Part shown: piece after piece, positions 1-11,400 of the stretch
How the letters are laid out: each line of letters starts with the position of its first letter
Numbering within the stretch: position 1 is the first letter of the stretch
Source: Orychophragmus violaceus
Lineage: Eukaryota > Streptophyta > Magnoliopsida > Brassicales > Brassicaceae
Length of the DNA stretch: 64,000 nucleotides
NCBI GenBank assembly: GCA_030180135.1
Contig: CM058233.1
Span: 55,696,500-55,760,499, forward strand
Reading direction: 5' to 3'
The notes under the pieces: model-generated
What the model was told of the DNA's origin: nothing
The model's database searches: none
The model's input: the letters and a program-made list of their open reading frames with translations, nothing else
Position numbers and translations under genes: made by a program

Positions 1-998
1 AATTAAAGTGAGTGTAGGCAATTAACGAAGGCTTCAGGTTTCATGAAGTTCTCAGGAAATCAGGAAATCAGATAACAAACAATCAGGATTCAATCTATTA
101 TCGTTCTTGAACTAGAATCACAAAAAGTATAACTAACCAGCTTTCGCTGCGATAATTATCTATGTCTAACAACCTAGTAAGCCAACTCTCGTTGCGAATC
201 CTAGAGTTATAAACATGCATTAATTCCATGTTCGTTCGTTCACAATTTCTCTAAACTAAATCTCTTTGTGAATAGATAAATTGCTCACCTAAGTTTCTTT
301 CTAACTAATTAAGAACTGTCGTTTCGAGAATCAACCTAATATAAATAATCTAAATAGCCAATTCAGATTAAGCATTAAGAACAACTTAGATGAAGAACTA
401 GATGATGAATCTTAATTAATCAATTATTCTCACATTCTGTGAAATCCCTAATGAGAATCCCTAAACCTAACAAGAGATCTACTCAGACATGACAATCATA
501 ACAGAAGACATAGTCAAAGTAGATAACATATAAAATCCAAAAGAATAAGAACATGGGTTCTAAATCTCTTCTCCCTCTAGTACAAGAGCAGCCCCAAATC
601 TCCTAATCTTTGATAAAGTAAATCTTAGCCTAAACAATGGCTTTAAAACCCCTAATATAATAGTCTAAACACGTTTTGAGCTCCTTTGTAATTATGAAAA
701 ACTTATGGGCCAAGTTGCAATTTCCACAAATCTTCACTAATCGCCGAGAAACATCTGATGGCTTCCTGTGTCGATGGATGCACAGCATTGTCGATCGACA
801 TTGAACTCTGTTTCGCCTATGATTCCTACTCTCACGCACGAACTCTCCAAATAGCTCCAGAATGCGCAATAATGTCCAAATTTGCTCCAAACGTACCTAA
901 ACCTGTAAAACACCTGAAAAGACTACAAAACACATAGAAAGACTCAATAACAAATACTTACATCATGGTAAAAAAAACCAAAAAACCATGATATATCA
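1..998 (-). repeat. Athila-like LTR, partial (LTR start at 998)
   Basis: Read on the minus strand, this stretch begins with TGATATATCATGG at 998 and follows the same order of motifs as the Athila LTR at 53755-54929, for example the shared text around GAGTTCTCAGGAAATCAGG near 48-66. No polypurine tract lies next to 998, so this is the 5' LTR of a minus-strand element or a solo LTR. The primer-binding side is off the left edge. A palindrome TGTCGATCGACA sits at 789-800. The ORFs here are AT-rich chance frames. Confidence 0.75.
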
Positions 999-1560
999 AA
1001 TGAGAGGATGCCAAGCAGACGTGCTTGCTTTGTCTAGGTAGGATGTTTGCTGGGAACGCCGAGCATGAATAACCGGTTGTACCCGAGTGGATCGTCCGAG
1101 CAGGCTTGACACACGGTTAATGAGTAGGCGGGCAAGATTCGTCGTGAGGCGAGTAGGATTGTGTGGATAGTGGAGCCACATGACTGGATAGTCAAGGTTC
1201 TTAACAAGATTTCTGAAGATTGATCTTCTAAGTGTTATGCGCGGGATTGAAGTTTCACGTGTTCTGGTTGGTAAATTAACTCTCGTACGCTATGCTCTAT
1301 AATTTAACTCGCATCGGTTCTGCTCGGCATTGATGTCATGTTGGTTTTGCTCTGAATTGGTATTGCGTTGGTTATGATCAGCATTTGTCTTTGCAGTCTT
1401 CTTCGTCGACGCCGATACATGTTGCAAGCCTTCTTGGTCGGATCAGTTGTGGCGGATCCGTTATGTTGGATCTGACCGCTGGATGAGACAACTCATTTGG
1501 GAGCTGTGATCGATGTTGCGTAGGAGTTTTCGTTTAACAGCAAGGCGTTGAGAAATTGAG

Positions 1561-1849
1561 TCATCTATGTTGAGAACTTGAGTCGCCTGTTCTGAACCTT
1601 TCCACTTCCTCCGTGAGTGTGCTATTCTCCTTATCCTGCTCTTGAGTCTTTTGAATCAGCGCGGCTACCATCTCCTTCAACTCGGTCAACGTTGCTTCTG
1701 CTGTTGCATTTTTCATAGTTTTCTTTGTAGAAATATTGTCTGCCACAGTGTTGCATGTTGTGACGTTGCTCGTTGTAGTGTTGTCTTATGCGGTCTTGTT
1801 GCTTGTTTTGCCGACCGCTAGTTGGAGATATGTCATATCTCCTTCTCAT
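1561..1849 (-). pseudogene. gag-like fragment of the Tat-like element
   Basis: Two overlapping minus-strand frames cover the start of a structural (gag) protein. The frame ending at 1561 has an acidic, Leu/Glu/Gln-rich helical stretch (TLTELKEMVAALIQKTQEQD), like the N-terminal coiled region of Tat/Athila gag proteins. The reading frame is broken between the two ORFs, and downstream sequence to 999 has no long frame. It lies about 70 bp after the primer-binding site, as gag should. Not expected to be functional. Confidence 0.5.
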
Positions 1850-1915
1850 TCTCCGTCGGTGGCCATCTCTTCCAATCTACTAATCGGTGGTTTTTAGTTT
1901 TAAGAAAACTTATAT

Positions 1916-1936
1916 TCCCCACCAAACGGCGCCAAA
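1916..1936 (-). other. primer-binding site of the Tat-like element
   Basis: The minus strand reads GGCGCCGTTTGGTGGGGA directly after the LTR end at about 1938. This matches in form the site used by Athila/Tat elements in plants; compare TGGCGCCGTTGCCGGGGA at 54936 in this window. It primes minus-strand DNA synthesis from a host tRNA. Confidence 0.7.
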
Positions 1937-1937
1937 T

Positions 1938-3230
1938 TGTGCGAGTCAAAACTCTCACGGTTGATTCTTGAAGATTCTAATGTAAACAACACAAAAGAGA
2001 TCCGAATAATAGTTTTATCGATATGTTTGACAGAAAACAGAGTAAAAAACGTAAAATCCAAAGAAAAGTGTAAGTATTCTTGCTAGGATTTTTTAAATGC
2101 CTTGATCGTAGGCAGTCTTTCGTCTTATATAGTCGCTTTGAGTCGGTTAGAATAAATTCGCGTGTAAGATTTCTGGATATCTTCTTGTTATCGCATATTA
2201 CATTTCCGTTCGGATTTACATTTCTCCTCGTGTTTTCCTCTTCTTGCTCGGAATTATCTTTCTCTTTTCTTCTTCGAGTTTTTCTTTCTGTTTCCGTACT
2301 TAACTTTCTGCGGATTAGCTTTATCTTCTGTATGGCCCGAAAGGGACTTATCAAGTTCGTTTGAGTATATGTATTCTTTATCCGGCCCAAAGTCCATAAA
2401 GTACAAAACTTGTGGGTTTGGCCTAAGTTCGTATTTCGTATAGCTTAATCGGCGATTCTGTCAACAACTAGTAATGTGTGTGTTATCGATACGAAGATTG
2501 GTTGCGGCTAATCGCGCATTCGGAGGAAGATATTGCAAGTGTCCGATCAGTTAGGCCAAGCAAAGTGTCGGTTCAGAAGATTCAGGAAATATGTTCTGCT
2601 CGGGACTTCCGAGGAAGCATGTTCTGCTCGGAATTTCCGAGGGAGTATGTTATGCTCGAAACTTCCGAGGAAGTATGTTCTTCTTAGAACTTCTGAGGGA
2701 GCATGTTCTGCCCGGAACATCCGAGGAAGTATGTTCTGCTCGTAACTTTCGAGGAAGCATGCGTTTCTCTGAACTTCTGAGGGAGTATGTTTTGCTTGGA
2801 ACTTCAGAGGAAGTATGTTATGCTTGGAAGCATGTTATGCTTAGAACTTCTGAGGGAGTGTTTTATGCTCGGTAAATCCGAGGGAATGTGCTTGGATTTT
2901 CCGAGAAGCCTTTCATGATCGAAATTTTTGGGCAGCTTGGTCTGCTAGGAATTTCTGAGCAGCTTGGTTTTCTCAGAATTTCCGAGCAGCTCGTTTGAGC
3001 GTTTGAGCTTGCTCGTAGATTCTGTCAAGTGATATGCATGTCTGTGCGATCCATACGAGCAATCTGACTCTTCGGAAGTATGACTAAGTGATTTCATATG
3101 CTTTACACAAAATGTTATTTATATGAAACATCGTCCGTACGAAGTGTCGTTTATGTGAAAAATGGTTATGTATGATAGCTCAATAAGGTTTCGACTATTG
3201 ATTTTGTCGAGGGTGATTTTGACCCCAACA
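1938..3230 (-). repeat. LTR of the Tat-like element (about 1.29 kb)
   Basis: The minus-strand start is TGTTGGGGTC at 3230 and the end is at about 1938, just before the primer-binding site. The TG...CA termini and the PBS fix the borders. The interior contains a 28-bp tandem array at 2592-2890. No second copy is in the window, so the borders rest on these motifs only. Confidence 0.65.
2592..2890. repeat. 28-bp tandem array with a palindromic core
   Basis: About eleven copies of a 28-bp unit (one cut to 17 bp) follow head to tail; each unit starts near TGTTCTGCTC. The core CTCGGAACTTCCGAG is an inverted repeat around a single central base, so every unit can fold into a hairpin on either strand. 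The unit length is not a multiple of three, so the repetitive plus-strand ORFs here are by-products. Looser copies of the core continue to about 2990. Confidence 0.85.
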
Positions 3231-3599
3231 ATCGTGCTGATTGAATTTTTGACTTCATTGTGAATATATGTGTGACTTTAATTTTCAGAGAGCTGAATAA
3301 GAAGAAACCCAATACAAACTAAACAATGTACTGGTACAATACTCTCCGGGCTCCCCAAAAATGGCTTTGGGACCAAGTGAGACTTCTCTTTGAATTCTGA
3401 GACTGGAGTTTTATCGTGAAGTCTGGTTAGGAACTCTCATATAGTCATTTTAAGATGAGACTTCAAGCTCAAGCTTATCTTTCTCCTATCAGTAGGTTTA
3501 AGGTTCCTTTCCCATAACTAACCATTTTTTATTGCAGCACATTGCTGCTGGCATCATTCTACTGAAACCGCGGAAGGAGAATCATCTATAGTGGTTTAG

Positions 3600-4230
3600 G
3601 AGCGAGAGAATCTCCTTTTTATTACTTTCAGCATGTGTGGCTGTCTAAGTACGAATTCTTTACTAGCAAGGCAGATGCAAACGGATTACACAGAATGCTA
3701 TCACTTGGGGTGTTAGATCTCTATACATGAAACGACTTGGATCGCAAAAAGAATCCAGCAAAACTTCGAAATTGTGGGGACACCACGTGTATGAAATCTA
3801 CTCTTTCCTTTACATAAAAAGATCATTGGGTTGCGATGTTGATTTCGATTTCTAAGAGACACATCATCACTTGAGTAGCATTTTTATTCAATGTTTGATG
3901 AAAAATGAGGGTGCAGTGTCACCTGTGTTCGAGATAACGGCCAATGTGATATGCATATTATAATCTCCAAATGAAGAAAAACACATGTATCCAAATGTTC
4001 CCTACACATATCATCGAGTCCCAATAGATGAAGTTCCCGAAAATGAACACACTGGTGAATGTGGAGTTCATTTCCTGAATAACATCGAGTGCCATGCGAT
4101 CAGTATGCCATTTCCTCATTCGCTATTGCGTGATCACAACATCAAGAACATAAGGGAGAAGCTAGCGGTCGAAATACATGACGAGCTTAGCATAAAGGGA
4201 ATAGAGAGACAAGACTCCGAAGGTTCCTGA
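3600..4230 (+). pseudogene. Ulp1-like (C48) cysteine peptidase relic
   Basis: The catalytic part of a Ulp1/SENP-type SUMO peptidase, as carried by some plant MULE transposons and related repetitive genes, can be read in pieces. A DHWVAMLISISKRHI segment at 3821-3865 holds the active-site His. A GECGVHFLNNIECHA segment near 4050-4095 holds the active-site Cys. Then follow LRDHNIKNIREKLAVEIHDE residues and a stop at 4230. A frameshift in the A-run before 3821, a TGA after HIIT (expected Trp) and further stops break the frame between His and Cys. A good acceptor (TTATTGCAG) at about 3530 suggests introns upstream. Non-functional relic. Confidence 0.7.
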
Positions 4231-5012
4231 GCTTTCCTTACTCTTGACGTTTTTGGATTCATGTAGCTTATAAAATCTTTCATTTAATATTGTGGATGTA
4301 AAAACAAACCATGACATCTTTTGGTTGTTATTTCATGAATATTTTTTGCGCCCATTCAATGGAACTAGTTAAGATGTTGCAACTTGATAGGGTAGTTTAA
4401 TTCTGATGGTATGTTATTTTGGAATTATTTAACTAGCAAAGTAGAAAAACATAAAATTATTGTAATTCAAGAATATAAAAGATTGAAACTTTAGAACGAG
4501 ACTTCATTTTCAGACTTCATTTGTACCGGTTTAGATTCTACGTGATTCCTTCAGAATGATTCATAAACTTATAGAATCACCAACCATCTATGCGTTCGAC
4601 CATCCTATTTTCAACATAATACTGAATACCTTGAAAATATTCAACCCCCTGCTATGTTTTGTTGAGAGACTTATAGAAACTTCCCGCTTCTTAATAAACA
4701 ACCTTCCCATCTTCTATCATATAAATTCCAAGAGTTATGGTGACGAGGAAAAAAATATGACGGAGCCAACGTGGACGAGCAATGCGTGTAATGCCGGAGC
4801 CATATCAAGCAATGTCGAGCCAGAACAACTGCCTTTAACCGAGCCAACCTGTGCCAGCATTATCGATCCTCCTGAGCCGTTCCTCAGAATGCACCAAGGA
4901 TGCGTTCGGGACACAAGAAGATAAGAGAGGAATTCAATTGTGCCATGGAGACATTAATCACCCAAAGCAGCATGAGAGACATTACAGAGCATTTGCACCA
5001 GATGTCCCAACC
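4231..5012. other. unassigned stretch with one 122-codon ORF
   Basis: The Ulp1 relic's 3' flank is AT-rich. An ORF at 4556-4924 (plus) encodes 122 residues with Pro/Thr/Glu-rich repeats (MTEPTWTS, PLTEPTCAS); I do not recognise it. The sequence ends where LTR homology starts at about 5013. Confidence 0.3.
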
Positions 5013-5475
5013 CGGATGGGGTTTTGGCGAGCCCCCCCGTGTTGGACTTCAGGTCGGATGTTTGGCTTTGGCCGTTATTGTGTGTGGCTTTGGGCTGTAG
5101 GGTCCAGGAGTGTGAGATATTTGGGGCTTGGTAAGCACGAATGGACATAGAATTGTGTGATGAAGCCTTCGGGCGATGTTTGCAAGGTGTTATTAGCCTA
5201 GGGCTAGAAATTCATTGTTGTGTGGCGTAAGCCGGGATCGCGGGTTCCTAGAAATCACCCTCACTCGGTAATTTTATTTGAAACAATTACTCCGACCTCT
5301 TTTCCCTTTCTCGACCCCTTTTTCTTGAAGGTCCAGATGTGGGATTGATCATTCGCTGAGGAAGGAAGCGCGGGGGTTCCTGGGACCGATTGAGATGGCA
5401 GCCCGGTTGGAAGATGTTTGGTTCGACGGGTGCCCTAAAGCCGTGTATTCGGTTAACCGAGAAACAGGTGTTACA
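5013..5475 (+). repeat. 5' LTR fragment of the gag-only gypsy element
   Basis: It aligns along its length with 15570-16053 (shared landmarks GGTTTTGG, GGGCTGTAGGGTCCA, GGCGTAAGCCGGGATCGCGG) and ends TGTTACA. The copies differ at many positions, so the element is old. The 3' LTR contains sequence further upstream (14.1-15.5 kb) that is missing here. Confidence 0.7.
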
Positions 5476-5476
5476 A

Positions 5477-5495
5477 TTTGGTATTCGAGCCTGGG
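5477..5495 (+). other. primer-binding site, degenerate
   Basis: TTTGGTATTCGAGCCTGGG directly follows the LTR end. It differs by two bases from the TGGTATCAGAGCC initiator-Met tRNA complement seen in the copia elements here, so it is probably the same primer type after decay. Confidence 0.5.
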
Positions 5496-5749
5496 TCAAG
5501 GTCCCCCGGTTCTGCCCTGGGGGATCAGCTTACGTTGTTTACCCAAAAAATTGAGTTTTCAAATTTTTCCAAAAGCGTTTGCAAAAGTTTCTAAAATGGT
5601 TACTTTGTGAAAGGACTTTTCAAACACCAACTATATCATTGATTATATCATGTTGTGACCTCACCCACTTTCGTTTTATGTAGGATCTCTTCTGACTCTA
5701 GTTCTAATTATGGGTCCGAGTATGCTCCCAGCCTTATCAGCATTCTACG

Positions 5750-6558
5750 CGCTTGGGATGTAGCCAGGAGGAGTGTTCCGCCACGCAACAGCCAAAGGAG
5801 ACATTTTGCGACGAGGACCGCAGTTGTGACCCCTCCACCCACCTCGGTCCCCGTAGACAGACCCATGCTTTCGTCGATGTCAGCTGTGACAGTCTCGCGC
5901 CACCAGGAAAGAGAGGGCGACCCCGGAAGACGCCGTGGATGTTCTGTCCACATCTGCGAACCCGATGGACGTACCGAGTGTTAGGAGATCCAGAAAGGAG
6001 CCAGCAGTGGAGGAGGACCACCCCGAGCTGGCAGCTCGTGTCTGCTTTATGATTGTGCGACCCCCAGGAGCCACACCAGCACCACGGTCGCGAGCACCCC
6101 CGCCGGGTGTACCCCGACCGTTTCAGGTGGTCGGAATGAGCGTTGATGAGTACTCGCATCGATTCATTTGGGCTGCATCTCGCACTCACCCCCGATCATC
6201 GACGCATTTGATGTCCATGTTCATGGGTGAACGTCTACCTGAGATCCTTCGAGGGATGACAGATGGTAGCGAGTATGGAGACTACAACCTAGTGGTTATG
6301 GTAGCACGCTATGCTGAGTTAGTGGAGAGGAGCCAGAGAGACTTGGCTTACAGACACCAGGTGATGGCAAAGCAGCAGACTGCGTGGGACCGCAAGTAGA
6401 GGTTGAGGCAGCAGCAGGATGCCTTGGATCAGGAGCGATTGAGTCAGCATCAGGCTGCACGGGAGCAGGATCAGGAGCGGTTGAGTCAGCATCAGGCCGC
6501 ATGGGAACAGGAGCAGGAGCGGTTGAGCCAGCAGCAAGCCGCACGAGAGTAGGAGCAG
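5750..6558 (+). pseudogene. gypsy-type gag, 5' part (broken)
   Basis: Two frames make up the gene. The first (from about 5753) carries a basic KRGRPRKTP segment. A frameshift near 5930 leads into the frame 5935-6399, whose MSVDEYSHRFIWAA...LPEILRGM region resembles a retrotransposon gag core. After a TAG at 6397 the same frame continues as a Gln-rich repeat (QAAWEQEQERLSQQ) with another TAG at 6550, and then stops at the copia junction at 6558/6559. Both stops are CAG-to-TAG changes inside Gln codons. The 3' part is at 13900-14109. Confidence 0.6.
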
Positions 6559-6810
6559 GATTCTCCTCTCTCCCTGCGCCTCCCATCAGCTCGGTCTAGC
6601 AGCCGTTTTCTGTGATCGCGTGTGTGAACCATTGGAGGATTCATCCCTCGGTGCATCTTTCTGATCTCTGACCTGTTCTATTCCTTCCGCTGCAACAAAC
6701 AGGTAAAAGGTGAGATCATCTAATGTTTCTAATCAAGAGAACCTAGATCTGTATGTTTAGGTTGATATGAATCTGTGAATTACATCAGGATCAACTAAAC
6801 GGTTCCTATA
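6559..6810 (+). repeat. 5' LTR fragment of copia copy 1 (last 252 bp)
   Basis: It matches 13648-13899 with one difference that I could find (GACCTG against GCCCTG). The first 386 bp of the LTR (most or all of U3) are absent, and gypsy gag sequence abuts directly. The break lies about 50 bp downstream of a TATA-like TTTTAATAAA in the 3' LTR, so the fragment may start close to the R region. Confidence 0.9.
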
Positions 6811-6811
6811 G

Positions 6812-6824
6812 TGGTATCAGAGCC
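6812..6824 (+). other. primer-binding site (Met-tRNA type), copia copy 1
   Basis: TGGTATCAGAGCC, the complement of the initiator methionine tRNA 3' end, starts one base after the LTR. Confidence 0.9.
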
Positions 6825-8428
6825 ATTGGTTCTTAGGATTTCTTGTTTTAGATTCATGTTTAGGTTGTTTAATCTGTTTAGAAGTGTTTTGAATCCATTA
6901 CTGATAAGAAAAACACTTAAGAAACTGAATTGAATCCTGAACAAACGTTTGAAATCGCAAAACCGAGCTATATGACTCGTTTTCTTGCGATCGGCCAAGG
7001 AGAGATCGACCGGCTTGGCCGGTTGGTTATCACGGCCGAGAGTTGGCCGGTTGGGTCGGATGGATCGCGAATGATCGCGAGAGATGGGCTGATCGATCGT
7101 CCCGATCGCATCTCGTCCGTGGATCGTCCGTCCCATCCGCGTCCCGAGCACGTCCGATCATCGTCCCGTCCAGCTGCATCCCGATCGCGTGAGGCTCGGC
7201 CGTCCGTGGATCGTAGATCGAACGCGGCTGGTCGGTTGTGATCATGTGGATTAGGTCACGGCCGTGGATGGTCCGTGACCGATTCATTTCGGTTCGGTTT
7301 AAAACTTGGTTAAAATCAATTCGTCCTGGTTTAATAAACAGAGTTTAATAATTTTATTAAATCTGGTTAAACCGGGATAAGAAATCCAATGTCGAAAGAA
7401 ATATTGGATTTAGTGCCTAAACCAGGAATTTCTAATTTGATTTGGTTGGACCAAATAAATTGAGAAATTCCGGTTTAGTAAATAACCGGTTGACAATTGT
7501 GGTCATCGTAGTAATTAAAATTTGGTTAGACCAATTTTAATGAACCAGACCGGTTATGTCAAATAATTGGACAATTGGGTCATGTCTTGGACATGGACCA
7601 ATTCTTGGGCCTCGGGCCAAGAAGTTAAAACAATTGGGCCAATTATTTGAGTCTTTCTTCAGATCAATTTAAAATTTATTTTATAAAATTATAAAGTCGA
7701 TTTTAAATTAAAGTTTCTGAGATTTTGAAATTAGAAAGTTTCTTAAAATAGAAATTTCTGAATTTGCGGGTTTTGGATTTTAAGAAATTTCTAAAGTTAG
7801 AAAGTTTCCGTTTTTAGAAAGTTTCCAATTTTAGAAAGTTTCCAAAAATAGTAGGTTTCCAAAAATGGAAAGTTTCCCGAAATAGTAATCTTCTATTTTG
7901 GGAATGAATTTTTTAATAAACCTACGAACCTCAAATAATATCAAGCGTTGGATGTCTTGTCCAGGCTATGTCAGCTGTCAAAGCCCATTCAATTGCATTC
8001 ATGGCCTTACAGTGTGAGGATGTCTGCTTTTGCGTGGGTAAGACAGTTTGTGATTCATAAATGTCATTGGGAGTCCCAGACATTAATGGTTACATGACTG
8101 TATAGTCTGGTTTTCTTGACTAGGCCATCGGGAGTCCCGGGCTTTGAGACATCAGAGTGGATTGGGCCTCGGGCCCAGATTCACAACCAAGAGTTATATC
8201 ACGGATATAATTAGCCGATATAGGGCTTACCGATATAAGCTAAGGTTGGGTGACGGCCAGTGGCCCACTTTAATCTTAGTTATATGTGGATCTTGGAATC
8301 ATTATATTCTATTGAGGGTAACAGATGTTATTGAATATAATGCGTGATTAATCATATTAAATTTTAAATACGAGATTAGTCATTTTGAACATAATAACTA
8401 ATAACCTTTTTATTTATATATTTCAGAT
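6825..8428 (+). other. leader of copia copy 1
   Basis: A long untranslated leader. 6960-7290 is GC-rich with many GATCG/CCGATCG words and differs completely from copy 2. From about 7300 the copies agree: AACCGG-rich sequence, an array of AGAAAGTTTCC-like words (7730-7890, with AGAAATTTCT at 7750 and 7783), then four short palindromes at 8068-8078, 8129-8139, 8163-8177 and 8255-8265. Small ORFs here are not conserved as proteins. Confidence 0.7.
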
Positions 8429-11400
8429 ATGACTACTACAAGCACACAAAACACATTTTCGATCCGGTCTGTTCTCGAGAAGGAGAAGCTGACTGGAACG
8501 AACTTCCTGACATGGTCAAGGAACTTGAGGCTGGTCCTCAAGCAGGAGAAGAAGGATTATGTCCTTCGTGATCCCCTCCCCGAGAGGCCTCTTGCCAATG
8601 CTGCCAGGACTCTGCACAATGCTTGGGAAAAGCATTCGTCAGATGAAAATGATGTCTATTGCCTGATGTTGGTGACAATGACTCCTGAGCTGCAAAAACA
8701 GTTCGAAAGTGTATTGTCTCCCATCGAGATAATGGCAAGCCTGAAATCGCTTTTTCAGGAGCAGGCTAGGACTGAGAGGTTCCAGACAGTTAAGAACCTC
8801 TTGGACTGTAAGTTGGCTGCGAATGCGGCAGTGAGTCCTCATGTCTTGAAGATGATGGGTTATCTCGATCATCTTCAGAAACTCGACTGCCCAATCAGCC
8901 AGGAACTTGCATGCGACATCATTCTGCAGTCTTTACCTGCAAGCTATGATCAGTTCATTTTGAACTTTAACATGCATGGCTTGAGTAAGACACTACCTGA
9001 GCTTCACAGAATGCTCAAGACTGCAGAGCCCAACTTGAGGAAAACCGCCAAGGACCCCAATGTGCTTATGGTGCAAAAGGGCAAGGGGTTTAAGAAATCC
9101 TCTGCTAAGGATAAGGGAGCGGCCAAGGCTGTCCAAGTCGCGGACAAGGACACGCCAAAGCCCAAGCCCAAGTCCAAGGCTGGGCCTACTGACATGTGCA
9201 GGTTCTGCAAAGAACTGGGGCATTGGAGAAGAGATTGTAAGAAATTCCAGGAAGGTCTAAAGGAATTGAAGAAGAAGACTTTCGAGACTTCTTCATCAGG
9301 TATTTTTGTTATAGAAGTTAACACAACTACTTCTGATAATACCTCATGGGTCATGGATACTGGTTGTGGGGCTCATATTTGTACTAATATGCAGGCACTC
9401 AGCAACAGTAGAAGGCTGAAGCAAGGACAAGTGGAGCTACGAGTTGGGAATGGAGCGAAAGTTTCAGCACTAGCTGTAGGAACATACTTGTTGTCTTTAC
9501 CTTCGGGATTGATTTTAGAACTGAATAATTGTTATTTTGTACCTGCTATAAGCAGAAATATTATTTCAATTTCTTTGTTGGATTTGGAAGGTTATGATTT
9601 TTCAGTTAAGAATAAATTATGTTCCTTCAATCGCAACAATTTGTTCTATGGTTCTGCCCCTCTTTCGAATGGGCTTTACATACTCGATCAATCCGCGCCA
9701 ATATATAACATTAATACAAAACGGTTTAAACCTAATGAGGAAAACCAAACGTTTCTATGGCATTGTCGTTTAGGGCACATCAGCGAGAAACGCATCAAGA
9801 GGCTCCATTCGAATGGACTTCTTGGCTCATTTGACTTTGAGTCATGTGAGAAATGCGAATCCTGCATGATGGGCAAAATGACACGGGCCCCCTTTAATAA
9901 ACCTAACGAGAGGGCCAGTGACTTATTGGGCCTGATACACACTGATGTGTGTGGCCCAATGTCCACAAATGCAAGAGGAAACTATCAGTACTTCATTACC
10001 TTCACTGATGATTTCAGTAGGTATGGATATGTTTATTTAATGAAACATAAGTCTGAATCTTTTGAGAAGTTCAGAGAATTCCAAAATGAAGTACAGAACC
10101 AACTTGGCAAAAGCATTAAGGCTCTTCGGTCCGACCGAGGAGGAGAATACTTAAGCCAGGAATTCAGTGATCATCTGAGAGAGTGTGGAATCGTATCCCA
10201 ACTCACTCCTCCTGGAACACCTCAATGGAATGGTGTGTCTGAGAGGAGAAATCGGACCTTATTGGATATGGTTCGATCTATGATGAGTCACACAGACCTT
10301 CCAATATCCCTTTGGGGATATGCTCTGCTAACAGCAGTGTTCACTCTAAACAGAGCGCCATCAAAAGCAGTAGCAAAGACACCATATGAATTATGGACTG
10401 GAGAAGCTCCAGTGCTGTCTTATCTCAGAATTTGGGGTTGTGAAGCCTATGTCAAGAGATTAATCTCAGACAAGCTTACACCAAAATCTGACAAATGCTA
10501 TTTCATTGGTTATCCACGGGAAACCAAGGCTTATTACTTCTATCTACGTTTCGAGAACAAGATTTTGTTGCCCGGGATTGTAACTTTCTTGAGAGGGAAT
10601 TTCTCTCTAAGAAAGACAGTGGGAGTAAGGTACTGCTTGAAGAAATTCAAGATGAACAGGATACTGCTCAACCTAATGAGGAAGAGCAGCAGGAGGACCT
10701 ACAAGAAATTGTAGAGCCTGAACCTGTGGTACCTGAAGTTCGAAGATCCGGGAGGATCCGTCACGAACCCGAGAGATATCAAGGGTTCCTCGTGACTGAC
10801 TGTCATGATCTTCTGATCATAGATGGTGATGAACCATCGAACTTCAATCAAGCCATGATGGGCCCAGATTCCTCCAAGTGGCGCAAGGCCACTGATTCCG
10901 AAATGGACTCCATGTCGGTCAACCAAGTGTTTTCGTTGGTTGACTTACCCGCTGGTGTAAAAGCCATCGAGTGCAAATGGATCTTCAAGAAGAAGATTGA
11001 CGTGGATGGAAATGTCCAGATTTATAAAGCAAGGTTGGTGGCAAAAGGTTTCAGACAAGTTCACGGTGTGGATTACGATGAAACCTATTCACCAGTGGCT
11101 ATGATGAAATCTATTCGGATTCTACTAGCAACTGCAGCTTTTCATGATTATGAAATTTGGCAGATGGACGTGAAAACCGCCTTCCTGAATGGTATTCTGG
11201 AAGAGAATGTGTATATGACACAACCTGACGGTTACATAGATCCGAAGAATGCTGGGAAAGTATGCAAGCTTCATAAATCCATTTATGGATTGAAGCAAGC
11301 ATCGAGGAGCTGGAATCTTCGTTTTGATGAAGCGATCAAGCAATTTGACTTCATCAGAAACGAAGAAGAACAATGCGTGTATAAGAAAACTAGTGGGAGC

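Larger units (their letters stand above)
999..3230 (-). mobile_element. Tat-like Ty3/gypsy element, 5' part (LTR, PBS, gag start)
   Basis: On the minus strand the order is LTR (3230 to 1938), a GGCGCC-type primer-binding site (1936-1916), then gag-like coding sequence running left to 999, where the Athila-like LTR interrupts it. Pol and the other LTR are not visible. The adjoining sequence right of 3230 starts ATCGT, a possible target duplication whose partner would lie outside the window. The Tat assignment rests on the PBS type and gag style and is not certain. Confidence 0.65.

Noticed and set aside
2478..2875. Plus-strand ORFs with repeated FCSELPRE-like peptides
   Set aside because: They are readings of the 28-bp tandem array in the LTR; the unit length is not a multiple of three and the peptides shift frame.
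6296..6586. Minus-strand 96-residue Pro/Ala-rich ORF
   Set aside because: Antisense shadow of the Gln-rich gypsy gag repeat.
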